The notes below the pieces were generated by a model, which worked only from the letters and a program-made list of their open reading frames with translations, was not told the origin of the DNA and did not search any database. The translations under genes and the position numbers were made by a program. Positions 1 through 5,579 of a stretch of DNA of 23,445 bases are shown here, one piece after another (position 1 is the first letter of the stretch; each line of letters opens with the position of its first letter). This DNA comes from an uncultured Christensenellaceae bacterium (GTDB lineage: Bacteria > Bacillota > Clostridia > Christensenellales > Pumilibacteraceae). The stretch lies in NCBI GenBank assembly GCA_910587805.1, contig CAJUNM010000026.1:1-23445 (forward strand). The letters run 5' to 3'.

Positions 1-76
1 CATCGGTAGAAAGACAATTTTCAGTTAGCCAATTTCGGAATTCCGCTCTTTCCGTAAATACCAATATATCGTTCAT
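1..76 (-). CDS. YdeI/OmpD-associated-like protein, N-terminus only
   Basis: Only the first 25 codons are in the window; the gene runs off the left edge. The translation begins MNDILVFTERAEFRNWL and continues TENCLSTD. This resembles the N-terminus of the YdeI/OmpD-associated family, whose members typically open with a short strand, an 'EFR.WL' helix and then 'N.....G/E.WL'. The start is supported by a GGAGAG ribosome binding site at 86-81, four bases before the ATG, and by a promoter upstream. Family members are small cytoplasmic proteins of poorly defined function; 'bacteriocin protection' is the usual annotation. The identification rests on a short stretch and recalled family pattern. Confidence 0.5.
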   Translation of the reverse strand, partial: MNDILVFTERAEFRNWLTENCLSTD

Positions 77-112
77 TTTTCTCTCCGCTAAATTACTGTT
101 TATCGTACAAAA

Positions 113-141
113 ATTATAGCAAAAACAAAATATTTAATCAA
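113..141 (-). promoter_or_regulatory. sigma-A promoter for the YdeI-like gene
   Basis: On the minus strand, TTGATT (141-136), a 17-base spacer and a perfect TATAAT (118-113). This predicts a start near 106 and a leader of about 30 bases containing the GGAGAG ribosome binding site. Confidence 0.7.
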
Positions 142-150
142 GTAAACAGT

Positions 151-190
151 AAGGCACTCCGAGATGTTTTTCGAAGTGCCTTTTGTTTTA
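151..190 (+). terminator. Rho-independent terminator-like hairpin
   Basis: Bases 151-162 pair with 171-182 (12 positions, one mismatch) around an 8-base loop, followed by TTTTGTTTTA. The T-tract lies on the plus strand, although no plus-strand gene is visible upstream. It may be a remnant, may end a short untranslated RNA, or may act as a weak bidirectional block just upstream of the minus-strand promoter at 141-113. The rest of the 76-349 gap holds this hairpin, that promoter and the tRNA terminator; no coding region in it looks real. Confidence 0.45.
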
Positions 191-299
191 TTTGGTAAAA
201 TTACCTTGCTCATCACGTTTTTGCATTTGCCACGCCGTCGGAATAGGCGGTTTAGGCAATATGTCCGTAATAGATATTCGCACGCCAAAACACTCGTAT

Positions 300-339
300 A
301 AAAGGAAAAGTACGAACTCACTTTGGCGTGTGTTCGTAC
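300..339 (-). terminator. Terminator of tRNA-Ser(UGA)
   Basis: Reading the minus strand, GTACGAAC (339-332) pairs with GTTCGTAC (317-310), 8 bp without mismatch, followed by CTTTTCCTTTT. It lies 11 bases beyond the encoded CCA. The loop of this hairpin contains nine bases (330-322) that are also perfectly complementary to 289-281, so a competing or pseudoknotted pairing is possible. Confidence 0.6.
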
Positions 340-349
340 AATTCCCTAA

Positions 350-438
350 TGGCGGAGGCGAAGGGATTCGAACCCCTGTGCCCTTGCAGGCAAACGGTTT
401 TCAAGACCGCCTCGTTATGACCGCTTCGATACGCCTCC
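350..438 (-). tRNA. tRNA-Ser(UGA)
   Basis: On the minus strand the acceptor GGAGGCG (438-432) pairs with CGCCTCC (360-354), followed by discriminator G and encoded CCA. The anticodon arm GCGGT/ACCGT encloses the loop CTTGAAA, with anticodon TGA at 403-401. A long variable arm typical of serine tRNAs and a GGTTCGAATCC T-arm are present. It decodes UCA and, by wobble, other UCN serine codons. Its own promoter lies directly upstream and a terminator directly downstream, so it is a single-gene unit. Confidence 0.96.
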
Positions 439-448
439 GAATGTTAAT

Positions 449-477
449 ATTATACTGCATTGTTCGCAAAAAGTAAA
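449..477 (-). promoter_or_regulatory. Promoter of tRNA-Ser(UGA)
   Basis: On the minus strand, TTTACT (477-472), a 17-base spacer and a perfect TATAAT (454-449). The -10 ends 10 bases before the mature tRNA 5' end, giving a very short 5' precursor. Confidence 0.7.
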
Positions 478-482
478 GCGAA

Positions 483-498
483 TATCGTTGTTACGATA
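483..498 (-). terminator. Small hairpin, possible end of the minus-strand operon
   Basis: TATCGT and ACGATA pair perfectly around a TGTT loop. On the minus strand a loosely T-rich stretch (TTCGCTTTACTTTTTG) follows. It sits about 135 bases beyond the last stop codon of the 633-2727 operon and just before the tRNA promoter. The stem is AT-rich, so termination is only a suggestion. I see nothing else in 499-632. Confidence 0.25.
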
Positions 499-632
499 GT
501 AGATGAGGCTACTTTTCTATGCGCGAGAATTTTACCGAATTATTTTTCAGTGAAATTGTTTTTATCGTGGTAAAACTCAACGTCGGTTCGTCTTTATCGC
601 ATTCGCGTATATGTTCCCATAACGGCGAGTAT

Positions 633-1208
633 TTACTCACTCGGGTTTTCCTTGTTTTGCGGGGTTTCTTTTGCCGGTTCGTCGGGAGAGGGGATATAGC
701 TTGCTTGGCGAAGTATCACATGTGAGGCTTGTCTTGCGAGCACCGACAGCGTCGTGGCGATCGCGCTCACGAGCGTTGCGGCAACGCCCCAAACGTCGTA
801 TTTGACGCACACGAACGATATTTCGAGCGCGGTCAATACCGCGTTTGCGGCGATAAACAGTTCCGTGCCCAAAAACACGCGTTTTTCAAAACCTTTCTTC
901 GGCGCGCGTTTTTTCGGGATTCGTTTATTCAGCTTATAAAGCGTAAAGTTCATGATACAAACGTACAGCGAAACCGCTAACATTACTATTGCGAGCCAAA
1001 TATACAGATACGCGATCGACGGATAATTTTCCGTTATGAAAGCGCGAGCGGCGGTGGGGAAGGCGAACAGCATTACTGCTTGGAGAATAAGCGCGCCCGC
1101 GGACAACAAGTCGCGCATGAGCGAGTATTTTGCAATTTCTTTCGGATCGACGTCTATGAAATAGTATGCGTCAACGCCGGTTTTGCGTTTTTTCGACTGT
1201 TTTTTCAT
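633..1208 (-). CDS. Four-helix membrane protein, function unknown
   Basis: This encodes 191 residues starting MKKQSKKRK. The start chosen is the ATG at 1208, which overlaps the upstream gene's TGA in an ATGA junction typical of translational coupling; a start six codons earlier (MALYGE) is also open. After a basic N-terminus there are four hydrophobic segments at about residues 34-56, 64-88, 112-132 and 136-156. A basic loop (KRIPKKRAPKK) separates the second and third, and the hydrophilic C-terminus is rich in Pro, Glu and Asn. Even helix number and basic ends suggest both termini are cytoplasmic. I do not recognise a family. It is the last gene of a three-gene operon whose two other products have no predicted membrane segments, so it could be their membrane partner, but that is inference only. 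Confidence 0.75.
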   Translation of the reverse strand: MKKQSKKRKTGVDAYYFIDVDPKEIAKYSLMRDLLSAGALILQAVMLFAFPTAARAFITENYPSIAYLYIWLAIVMLAVSLYVCIMNFTLYKLNKRIPKKRAPKKGFEKRVFLGTELFIAANAVLTALEISFVCVKYDVWGVAATLVSAIATTLSVLARQASHVILRQASYIPSPDEPAKETPQNKENPSE

Positions 1209-1630
1209 TTCGCCGTAGAGCGCCAATATGCGGCTTGCTTGCGGTTGCCGTTATCCGAATAGTAATCGGCGAGCGCGAGCGCGGCGGACGTTACGCCCGA
1301 CACGGCAAGCTCTTCGAGTTCGCGCACGGCGGCTGTTTCCTCGGCAGGCTCTTTCAGCTTTATTGCGAGGAGTTTGACCGCGCAATCGAGCATGCCTGCT
1401 TTGGCGCACGTTCTGTAGCACCGTTCCGCCTCGGCGGTATTGCCGGACGCCATGTGCAAATCTCCCGCGCGCTCCAATGCGGGCGGGTGCCCGAGCTGGG
1501 CGGAAAGCAACAAAAACTTTTCCGCGCCCGTCGGGTCCGTTTCGGCTATTATATTCGAGTATTCAAAAAGCGCGGCGGGGTCGTCCGCCTCGACGCGCAA
1601 TTTGAGTTCTGCAAGACGCAGTTCGTCCAT
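1205..1630 (-). CDS. Sel1/TPR-like helical repeat protein
   Basis: About 141 residues of helix-turn-helix repeats. Segments such as AEKFLLLSAQLGHPPALERAGDL and AERCYRTCAKAGMLDCAVKLL follow the Sel1-like pattern of alternating A/L positions with small residues at helix crossings; a last unit, ALALADYYSDNGNRKQAAYW, closes the protein. Such repeats form solenoid protein-binding surfaces and have no catalytic role. Two starts are possible: ATG at 1630, or GTG at 1636, which overlaps the upstream TGA by four bases. A GGAAG lies just before both. No signal peptide or membrane helix is present, so it should be cytoplasmic. It is overlapped by the genes on both sides, indicating one transcript and likely matched expression. 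Confidence 0.75.
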   Translation of the reverse strand: MDELRLAELKLRVEADDPAALFEYSNIIAETDPTGAEKFLLLSAQLGHPPALERAGDLHMASGNTAEAERCYRTCAKAGMLDCAVKLLAIKLKEPAEETAAVRELEELAVSGVTSAALALADYYSDNGNRKQAAYWRSTAK

Positions 1631-1632
1631 GA

Positions 1633-2727
1633 TCACAGTTCTTCCGTTTCGGCTGCCGCGGCGAGAGCCTTGGCTTTTTCCGCATCCGCGGACGCGGCTT
1701 TTGCGAGAACGGGCGCATACAGCTTGGCAAGCGCGCCGGCGAGCGCGGTTTTTGCTTTTGCGCCGTGTTTGACGCCGCCGACTGCGGCGTACACCGGCTT
1801 GAACGCGAACAGATCGGTCGACAGCGCGGTGCCTTTTTCGAGTACCGACGTTATTTCCTTAATGTCGACCGTGCCGACTACGCCGCAAGCGGCGAGCGCA
1901 TCCGTCGATTTGAATATGTCGTCGCTTTGCAAATCGTTCGCAAACACAACGTAAAACGTCACGCCGTCTTTTGCGGTGCATGCCGTTACGGTTTTTATGT
2001 TTTCGTCCGCCGCGGCGTTTATTATGCGCGCCGCCTCGCGCGCCGTCGCGTTTTTGGCGATGCCGCTTATCTTGAGCGCGGGCACGGGATAGTCGAGGAG
2101 CGCGATCTTGACCGCGCCGCTTTTGATTTGTTCTTTGACTACCGCATGGTCGAGCGCGGTATCGCAAGCGGAAAGATAACGGTCGGCGGCGTATACGATC
2201 GCTCCGCCGTAGGTCTCGGCGTATGCCGCCATGCGCGCCGTAACGTCGCTTGTCAAAATATCGGGGCAGGACATATACGCTTTTTTAACGCCGCCGACTA
2301 CGGGCGTGTATTCGAGTTCGTCGTTGCCGACGGGAATCGATACCGCGCGGTCCGTCGCCTCGGAGTCGGTATAGAACGCGTACCCGTCCGAAGACACGGC
2401 GTTACCGTCGGTTGCGTAAAGCTCGTACACAAAGTCGAAAGCTTTGTTCGCGTTTCTGTCAAGCTCGTCCGAAAAGTAATAGTTAACGGTGTGCGGCAGC
2501 GGCAGCAGAATATCGAGCACGGCGGTTTTATCTACATTCGGCGCAGCGGCTTTAAGCTCGGCAAACAGTTTGTTGAACGTTTCGTCGCATTCGACTTCCT
2601 CGTATTCGGGCGTTACGCCGCAAAGGCTCGAGAGTCTGCCCGCCGTATATACTTCGTCGAGCGCGTCGAGCATAAGGTTGTCTCGCGCATACGCTATAAG
2701 CTTATTTATTATCTTGTTCGTTTTCAT
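1633..2727 (-). CDS. GalT (class 2)-derived protein with degenerate catalytic core
   Basis: This encodes 364 residues from an ATG with a GGAGG site six bases upstream. Residues 7-37 (INKLIAYARDNLM..D.VY..GRLSSLCG) and 69-104 (LDILLPLPHTVNYYF, KAFDFVYEL) match the recalled N-terminal pattern of Firmicutes-type galactose-1-phosphate uridylyltransferases ('INxLIxYA..N', 'MxxLTPRPSxVNRxF', 'ATDYFYxLS'). Residues 200-245 (SGAVKIALLDYPVPALKISG, AARIINA) resemble the later 'GIVKWPxSVLRLxG...LVELAxxIL' segment. The intervening region is shortened. The 'SHDHFQGG'-like His motif appears replaced by LSACDTALDH, and no HPHP-type motif follows. With about 490 residues normal for the family, this looks like a pseudoenzyme rather than a working GalT. 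The Ala/Lys-rich C-terminus (325-364) is helical and low in complexity. It heads the operon with the Sel1-like and membrane proteins. Confidence 0.6.
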   Translation of the reverse strand: MKTNKIINKLIAYARDNLMLDALDEVYTAGRLSSLCGVTPEYEEVECDETFNKLFAELKAAAPNVDKTAVLDILLPLPHTVNYYFSDELDRNANKAFDFVYELYATDGNAVSSDGYAFYTDSEATDRAVSIPVGNDELEYTPVVGGVKKAYMSCPDILTSDVTARMAAYAETYGGAIVYAADRYLSACDTALDHAVVKEQIKSGAVKIALLDYPVPALKISGIAKNATAREAARIINAAADENIKTVTACTAKDGVTFYVVFANDLQSDDIFKSTDALAACGVVGTVDIKEITSVLEKGTALSTDLFAFKPVYAAVGGVKHGAKAKTALAGALAKLYAPVLAKAASADAEKAKALAAAAETEEL

Positions 2728-2766
2728 GATCGCCTCCGAAAATAATTGAAAAGTGTTTACCCGAAC

Positions 2767-2795
2767 ATAATATCACAATCCGAGCGAAAACGCAA
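2767..2795 (-). promoter_or_regulatory. Possible proximal promoter of the 633-2727 operon
   Basis: On the minus strand, TTGCGT (2795-2790), a 17-base spacer and TATTAT (2772-2767). The -35 matches only three of six consensus positions. It would give a leader of about 33 bases ending in the GGAGG site. Confidence 0.3.
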
Positions 2796-2855
2796 GAGAT
2801 TGACGCGGTCGGCGAAAAATTCGACGGCACGGGCGTCCGCGCGGCGAAAGCGACA

Positions 2856-2882
2856 ATTGTATAAAGTTTGCCTAATTGTCAA
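2856..2882 (-). promoter_or_regulatory. Possible distal promoter of the 633-2727 operon
   Basis: On the minus strand, a perfect TTGACA (2882-2877) and TACAAT (2861-2856) separated by 15 bases, shorter than ideal. It would give a leader of about 120 bases. It overlaps the upstream region of the divergent YetF-like gene, so the two transcripts could interfere. I found no convincing plus-strand promoter for that gene. Confidence 0.3.
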
Positions 2883-2917
2883 TTATTGTAGTGACGGCAA
2901 AAAGAGGTGATAAACAT

Positions 2918-3622
2918 ATGTTCGGAATACAGCCTATATATTGGGTGCTCATAAATTCGGTTGTTGCGTTTGTGTATTTGTTCGTAATTTCCAAAATCCT
3001 CGGAAAAAAGCAGATAGCGCAGCTCGAGTTTATCGATTACGCAGTGGGAATATCGCTCGGATCGATAGCCGCGGAAATGGCGATCAACACAGAGACGCCG
3101 TTTTATTTTTTCCTTATCGCCATGACGATATTTTTCGGGCTGGCGTTTGCGGTCGCGCTCATCGGGCGCAAAAGCACGTGGTTGAAGCGCATAATAAAAG
3201 GCAAGCCTACGGTGCTCATTTATGACGGAAAAATCATATACGAAAACCTCAAAAAGACGAAGATCGACGTAAACGATCTTTTGAGCATGTTGCGCGAAAA
3301 AGATTACTTCGATATTTCCGCAGTCGCGTACGCCGTGTTCGAGCCGAGCGGCGAGCTTTCGGTATTGCCGGTAGGCGGACAAAGACCGGTCGTAGCGAGC
3401 GATATTGCGGAGAGCAAACCCGAGCGCGCGTCGCTTACCAACGTTCTTATAGCGGACGGAGCGGTGTCGCAGTCCGGCTTGTCCGAATTACAAAAAGACG
3501 AGCAATGGCTGTTCGACAGGCTCGGTATAACGGACAAAAGCGCGTTGAAAGATATTATTCTCGCCGTATACGACGACAAGACCGATAAATTCAACGTGCA
3601 TAAAAAGAGCGGGACCGACTGA
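2918..3622 (+). CDS. YetF-like DUF421 membrane protein
   Basis: This encodes 234 residues starting MFGIQPIYWVL. The start is set by an AGAGGTG ribosome binding site at 2903-2909, eight bases before the ATG; a further upstream in-frame start at 2876 has no such site. Three N-terminal membrane helices (about 8-26, 38-55 and 58-80) are followed by the soluble DUF421 domain. Family hallmarks are 'KILGKKQIAQLEFIDYAVGI' with 'SLGSIAAE', then 'KPTVLIYDGKI', 'DLLSMLREK' and 'AVFEPSGELSVLP'. YetF-type proteins are Gram-positive membrane proteins linked in the literature to the spore and vegetative membrane; their biochemical activity is unsettled. Length matches the family (about 220-240). The last 50 residues are less conserved. 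It is convergent with the next gene, with 15 bases between the stop codons. Confidence 0.9.
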   Translation: MFGIQPIYWVLINSVVAFVYLFVISKILGKKQIAQLEFIDYAVGISLGSIAAEMAINTETPFYFFLIAMTIFFGLAFAVALIGRKSTWLKRIIKGKPTVLIYDGKIIYENLKKTKIDVNDLLSMLREKDYFDISAVAYAVFEPSGELSVLPVGGQRPVVASDIAESKPERASLTNVLIADGAVSQSGLSELQKDEQWLFDRLGITDKSALKDIILAVYDDKTDKFNVHKKSGTD

Positions 3623-3637
3623 TCGGCGTTATCGCAG

Positions 3638-4060
3638 TCATTCGACCCGCTGCATTAGCGGCAAGCGAAAAGTTCGGGTCTGCGCGTCGTACATCGGCGA
3701 AAGCGCGGGGTTGTCGATGATCTTGCCCAACAGCGCGATCGCCATGCCGCTGTGCACGTCCGACGGTTTTATCCGCGTGCCGATGACTAAGGAGATGGCG
3801 TTCGCGAAATCGGGCGATTTGTACAGTGCGTACGAAACCGCGCGAAGGATCGTTTTGGGCGTAACGCCGTACATTGCGCCGACAGCGCGGTAAATCGCGT
3901 TGAGCGGAGCGGTCGGATAATACGATGCAACGACGGAGCAGTCGACCAGCTTGGCGAATCCGCCGAGATCGGCGGGTACACCGCAAAACAACATAAGCTT
4001 TTCGGCAATCGTGCGTCGTTCGACGTCGTAAACATATTTGTCGTACTTGGATATGTTCAT
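3638..4060 (-). CDS. Stand-alone Spo0A C-terminal-domain-like DNA-binding protein
   Basis: This encodes 140 residues starting MNISKYDKYV. Residues 20-80 resemble the sigma/DNA-binding C-terminal domain of Spo0A: 'LFCGVPADLGGFAKL' corresponds to 'xxxGIPAHIKGYxYL', 'LNAIYRAVGAMYGVTPKTI' to 'ILYPxIAKxYxTTPSRV', and 'LRAVSYAL' to the recognition-helix end 'ERAIRHAI'. There is no receiver domain, so it cannot be phosphorylated like Spo0A. Residues 81-140 carry a second helical part (ANAISLVIG, SGMAIALLGKIID). It is probably a small transcription factor. No ribosome binding site precedes the ATG, and the promoter at 4099-4071 places the transcript start only a few bases away. A longer TTG start at 4099 falls inside that promoter and is unlikely. 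Confidence 0.6.
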   Translation of the reverse strand: MNISKYDKYVYDVERRTIAEKLMLFCGVPADLGGFAKLVDCSVVASYYPTAPLNAIYRAVGAMYGVTPKTILRAVSYALYKSPDFANAISLVIGTRIKPSDVHSGMAIALLGKIIDNPALSPMYDAQTRTFRLPLMQRVE

Positions 4061-4070
4061 AATGTATATA

Positions 4071-4099
4071 ATTGTAATACTAATTTTGTAGAATAGCAA
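4071..4099 (-). promoter_or_regulatory. Promoter giving a leaderless Spo0A-C-like transcript
   Basis: On the minus strand, TTGCTA (4099-4094), a 17-base spacer and TACAAT (4076-4071). Transcription should start near 4064, about 3-4 bases before the ATG at 4060. There is no room for a ribosome binding site, and none is present. Confidence 0.6.
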
Positions 4100-4151
4100 G
4101 AGAACGCATTGCGTCCGAGCGTTTCGGAATTATGCGCGCTTGATTAGTATT

Positions 4152-4853
4152 TTATAATCGTTTATACATATTGCCGAAAATTTTTGCCGTTGTTTCGACA
4201 GAACAAACGTATCTGAACGTGCTCGCATGCGAAATATCGAACGTGCCGCCTGCGCCGTTCGCGCTCCTTACGAGCGAGCGGAAATCAAGCCCGTCGAACT
4301 TCAGCCAATCGATGAACAGAATATCGAGCTTTGCAAGCGAAGTCGTTATTGTTTCGAGTTCGGCAAGCTCGGCTTTTGTAAAATCGCGCGTATGCGGCGA
4401 ATATTCCACTATGCCGAAATGCCGTGCGTCGCTGCGCGCTCCGCCGCTTATTGCGACCGATACGTTTTTATGTCCGAGCAGTCTTTCTATATGAACGAGT
4501 TTGCCGTTTTCGTCGGAGTATACGCACGTTTTGAACGGATAAGAACGTTCTATGTATTCTATACAGGTAACCACGGCAAGACCGCGTTCGCAGTCTATCG
4601 CGCAGTCGGCGCGGTAAAGCGCTTGCTGTAAAACGGGCGACGCCAGCGCAATGAGCGAGGCGGCGCGGTGCGTCAATCCCGCCGCTTCAAGCTCGCGGAC
4701 AGTTGCGGACAGCATACCGCCGAGCGAGCCGAAACGCGCCATGAGTTCTTTTGCAAGTTCCGCGCGGTCGCAACCGTACAGCGCGGATAACGAGCGTTCC
4801 AACAATATCAGGTCGGAGCGTTTTGTGTCGACGAGTCCGTTCGTGTTATTCAT
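4152..4853 (-). CDS. RadC-like protein lacking the JAMM metal-binding motif
   Basis: This encodes 233 residues. Residues 15-80 correspond to the helical N-terminal part of RadC/UPF0758 (LLERSLSALYG, LAKELMARFGSLGGMLSA, 'ELEAAGLT'). Residues 105-195 follow the RadC MPN fold ('FKTCVYSDENGKLVHIERLL' and on to 'LDILFIDWLKFDGLDFRSL', matching 'LGIxLLDHIIIGxxxYxSL'). At the position of the usual HNHPSG signature the protein reads EYSPHT (150-155), and the downstream Asp ligand is also missing. It should therefore not bind zinc or act as a peptidase. The C-terminal ~35 residues extend past the normal RadC end. It lies 58 bases after the XRE gene but has its own perfect promoter. No ribosome binding site precedes the ATG. 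Confidence 0.7.
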   Translation of the reverse strand: MNNTNGLVDTKRSDLILLERSLSALYGCDRAELAKELMARFGSLGGMLSATVRELEAAGLTHRAASLIALASPVLQQALYRADCAIDCERGLAVVTCIEYIERSYPFKTCVYSDENGKLVHIERLLGHKNVSVAISGGARSDARHFGIVEYSPHTRDFTKAELAELETITTSLAKLDILFIDWLKFDGLDFRSLVRSANGAGGTFDISHASTFRYVCSVETTAKIFGNMYKRL

Positions 4854-4867
4854 ATCGTTTTTTATTT

Positions 4868-4896
4868 ATTATAGTGAGTGCAAACGGATTTGTCAA
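4868..4896 (-). promoter_or_regulatory. Consensus promoter for the RadC-like gene
   Basis: On the minus strand, a perfect TTGACA (4896-4891), 17 bases and a perfect TATAAT (4873-4868). The predicted start near 4861 leaves about eight A-rich untranslated bases before the ATG. Confidence 0.8.
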
Positions 4897-4911
4897 TTTG
4901 CTTTTCGGGGG

Positions 4912-5193
4912 CTATAAACTTTTCAAAAAAGCAAGCAAAAGCTGTCGCTGTTTGGGAGTGAGTTTGGAAATAGCCGCCGAGATCTCGTCTTGCTCTTCGT
5001 CCACGTTGAAAAATTCTTTCAGAGTTATGCCAAGCGCGTCGCAAACCATATTCAAATGCCCGACGGTTATGTTCGCGCAGCTTTTATCCACTTTACTCAA
5101 GTGTGATTGCGATACTCCCGACCATTCCGCAAGCTTGTTTACCGAAAATCCAGCGCGCTTCCGCAATTCGCGCAAGCGTTTGCCTATATCCAT
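4912..5193 (-). CDS. XRE-family helix-turn-helix regulator
   Basis: This encodes 93 residues from an ATG with a strong GGAGGTGA site. Residues 3-60 form a classical Xre/Cro HTH: 'IGKRLRELRKRAGFSVNKLA' (helices 1-2), 'SGVSQSHLSKVDK' (recognition helix) and 'ITVGHLNMVCDALGITLKEF' (helices 4-5). A short C-terminal helical tail (LTPKQRQLLLAFL) may mediate dimerisation. It is transcribed away from the giant surface-protein gene across a 386-base gap containing palindromes, so it is a natural candidate for controlling that gene, itself, or the RadC-like gene downstream. That regulatory link is inference from position. The target sites are unknown. Confidence 0.92.
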   Translation of the reverse strand: MDIGKRLRELRKRAGFSVNKLAEWSGVSQSHLSKVDKSCANITVGHLNMVCDALGITLKEFFNVDEEQDEISAAISKLTPKQRQLLLAFLKSL

Positions 5194-5427
5194 ATCGTCA
5201 CCTCCGTTCCATATATAAGTTTACGACATTTGCGCAAAACTATTTATCTATATAACGGTAAAATGAGTATGCTATAGCGATAGAATGTAAAAAAACGTCG
5301 GTATTGCGCTCAAAATAATCGAGAAAAAATGAAGCAAAAATAACGAAAAAACCGCGTTACGAAAGGCGTATTTTGTTAAAAATTACATAAAAAGCGCAAT
5401 ATGTATATCGATAGACTTTAATATTAT
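5194..5427. promoter_or_regulatory. Divergent control region with palindromes
   Basis: This AT-rich intergenic sequence lies between the XRE gene and the giant gene. It contains the 10-base palindrome TTTGCGCAAA (5229-5238), about 35 bases before the XRE start codon, and the 8-base palindrome GCTATAGC (5271-5278). Either could be an operator. On the minus strand TATATA-like sequence near 5211-5217 may be the XRE -10 box, but no good -35 box fits. I found no credible coding sequence in it. Confidence 0.4.
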
Positions 5428-5457
5428 TTGACAAGTTGTGTCGAATTGTGATATAAA
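5428..5457 (+). promoter_or_regulatory. Promoter of the giant surface-protein operon
   Basis: A perfect TTGACA (5428-5433) is followed by an extended -10, TG-A-TATAAA (5449-5457), with an 18-base spacer to TATAAA (17 if ATATAA at 5451-5456 is used). The expected start is near 5464. This is a strong vegetative-type promoter. Confidence 0.8.
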
Positions 5458-5463
5458 TATAGG

Positions 5464-5579
5464 GTAGCAATATTATATAGTTGTGCGCGTGCGGGGCGGC
5501 GGAGTATAAAGCCCGAAACGCGAGGATGTTTTGCGCTTTCGGCGAGAGCCGAACGGCGACGTATGGAGGAATCGAAACA
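5464..5579 (+). promoter_or_regulatory. Structured 5' leader of the giant gene
   Basis: A leader of about 115 bases. CGCGT (from about 5486) can pair with ACGCG (to 5522), enclosing an inner GGGC/GCCC stem. A second, perfect hairpin is TTCGGC (5538-5543), a GAGA tetraloop of the GNRA class, and GCCGAA (5548-5553). The ribosome binding site GGAGGA (5565-5570) stays free, nine bases before the ATG at 5580. I cannot match this leader to a known riboswitch class; it may serve mRNA stability. Confidence 0.45.

Noticed and set aside
183..476. An open frame running across tRNA-Ser(UGA), and similar frames across tRNA-Ser(GGA) at 23009-23256
   Set aside because: The 'GGEGIRTP' and 'GEIGIRT' strings are translations of tRNA sequence, a common annotation error.
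1166..2745. Long plus-strand frames opposite the Sel1-like and GalT-like genes
   Set aside because: The minus-strand products match protein families and are joined by overlapping stop/start codons; the plus-strand translations are Arg-rich and featureless.
5464..5579. A cyclic-di-GMP or cobalamin riboswitch upstream of the giant gene
   Set aside because: GC-rich stems are present, but I could not find the conserved core bases of these classes.
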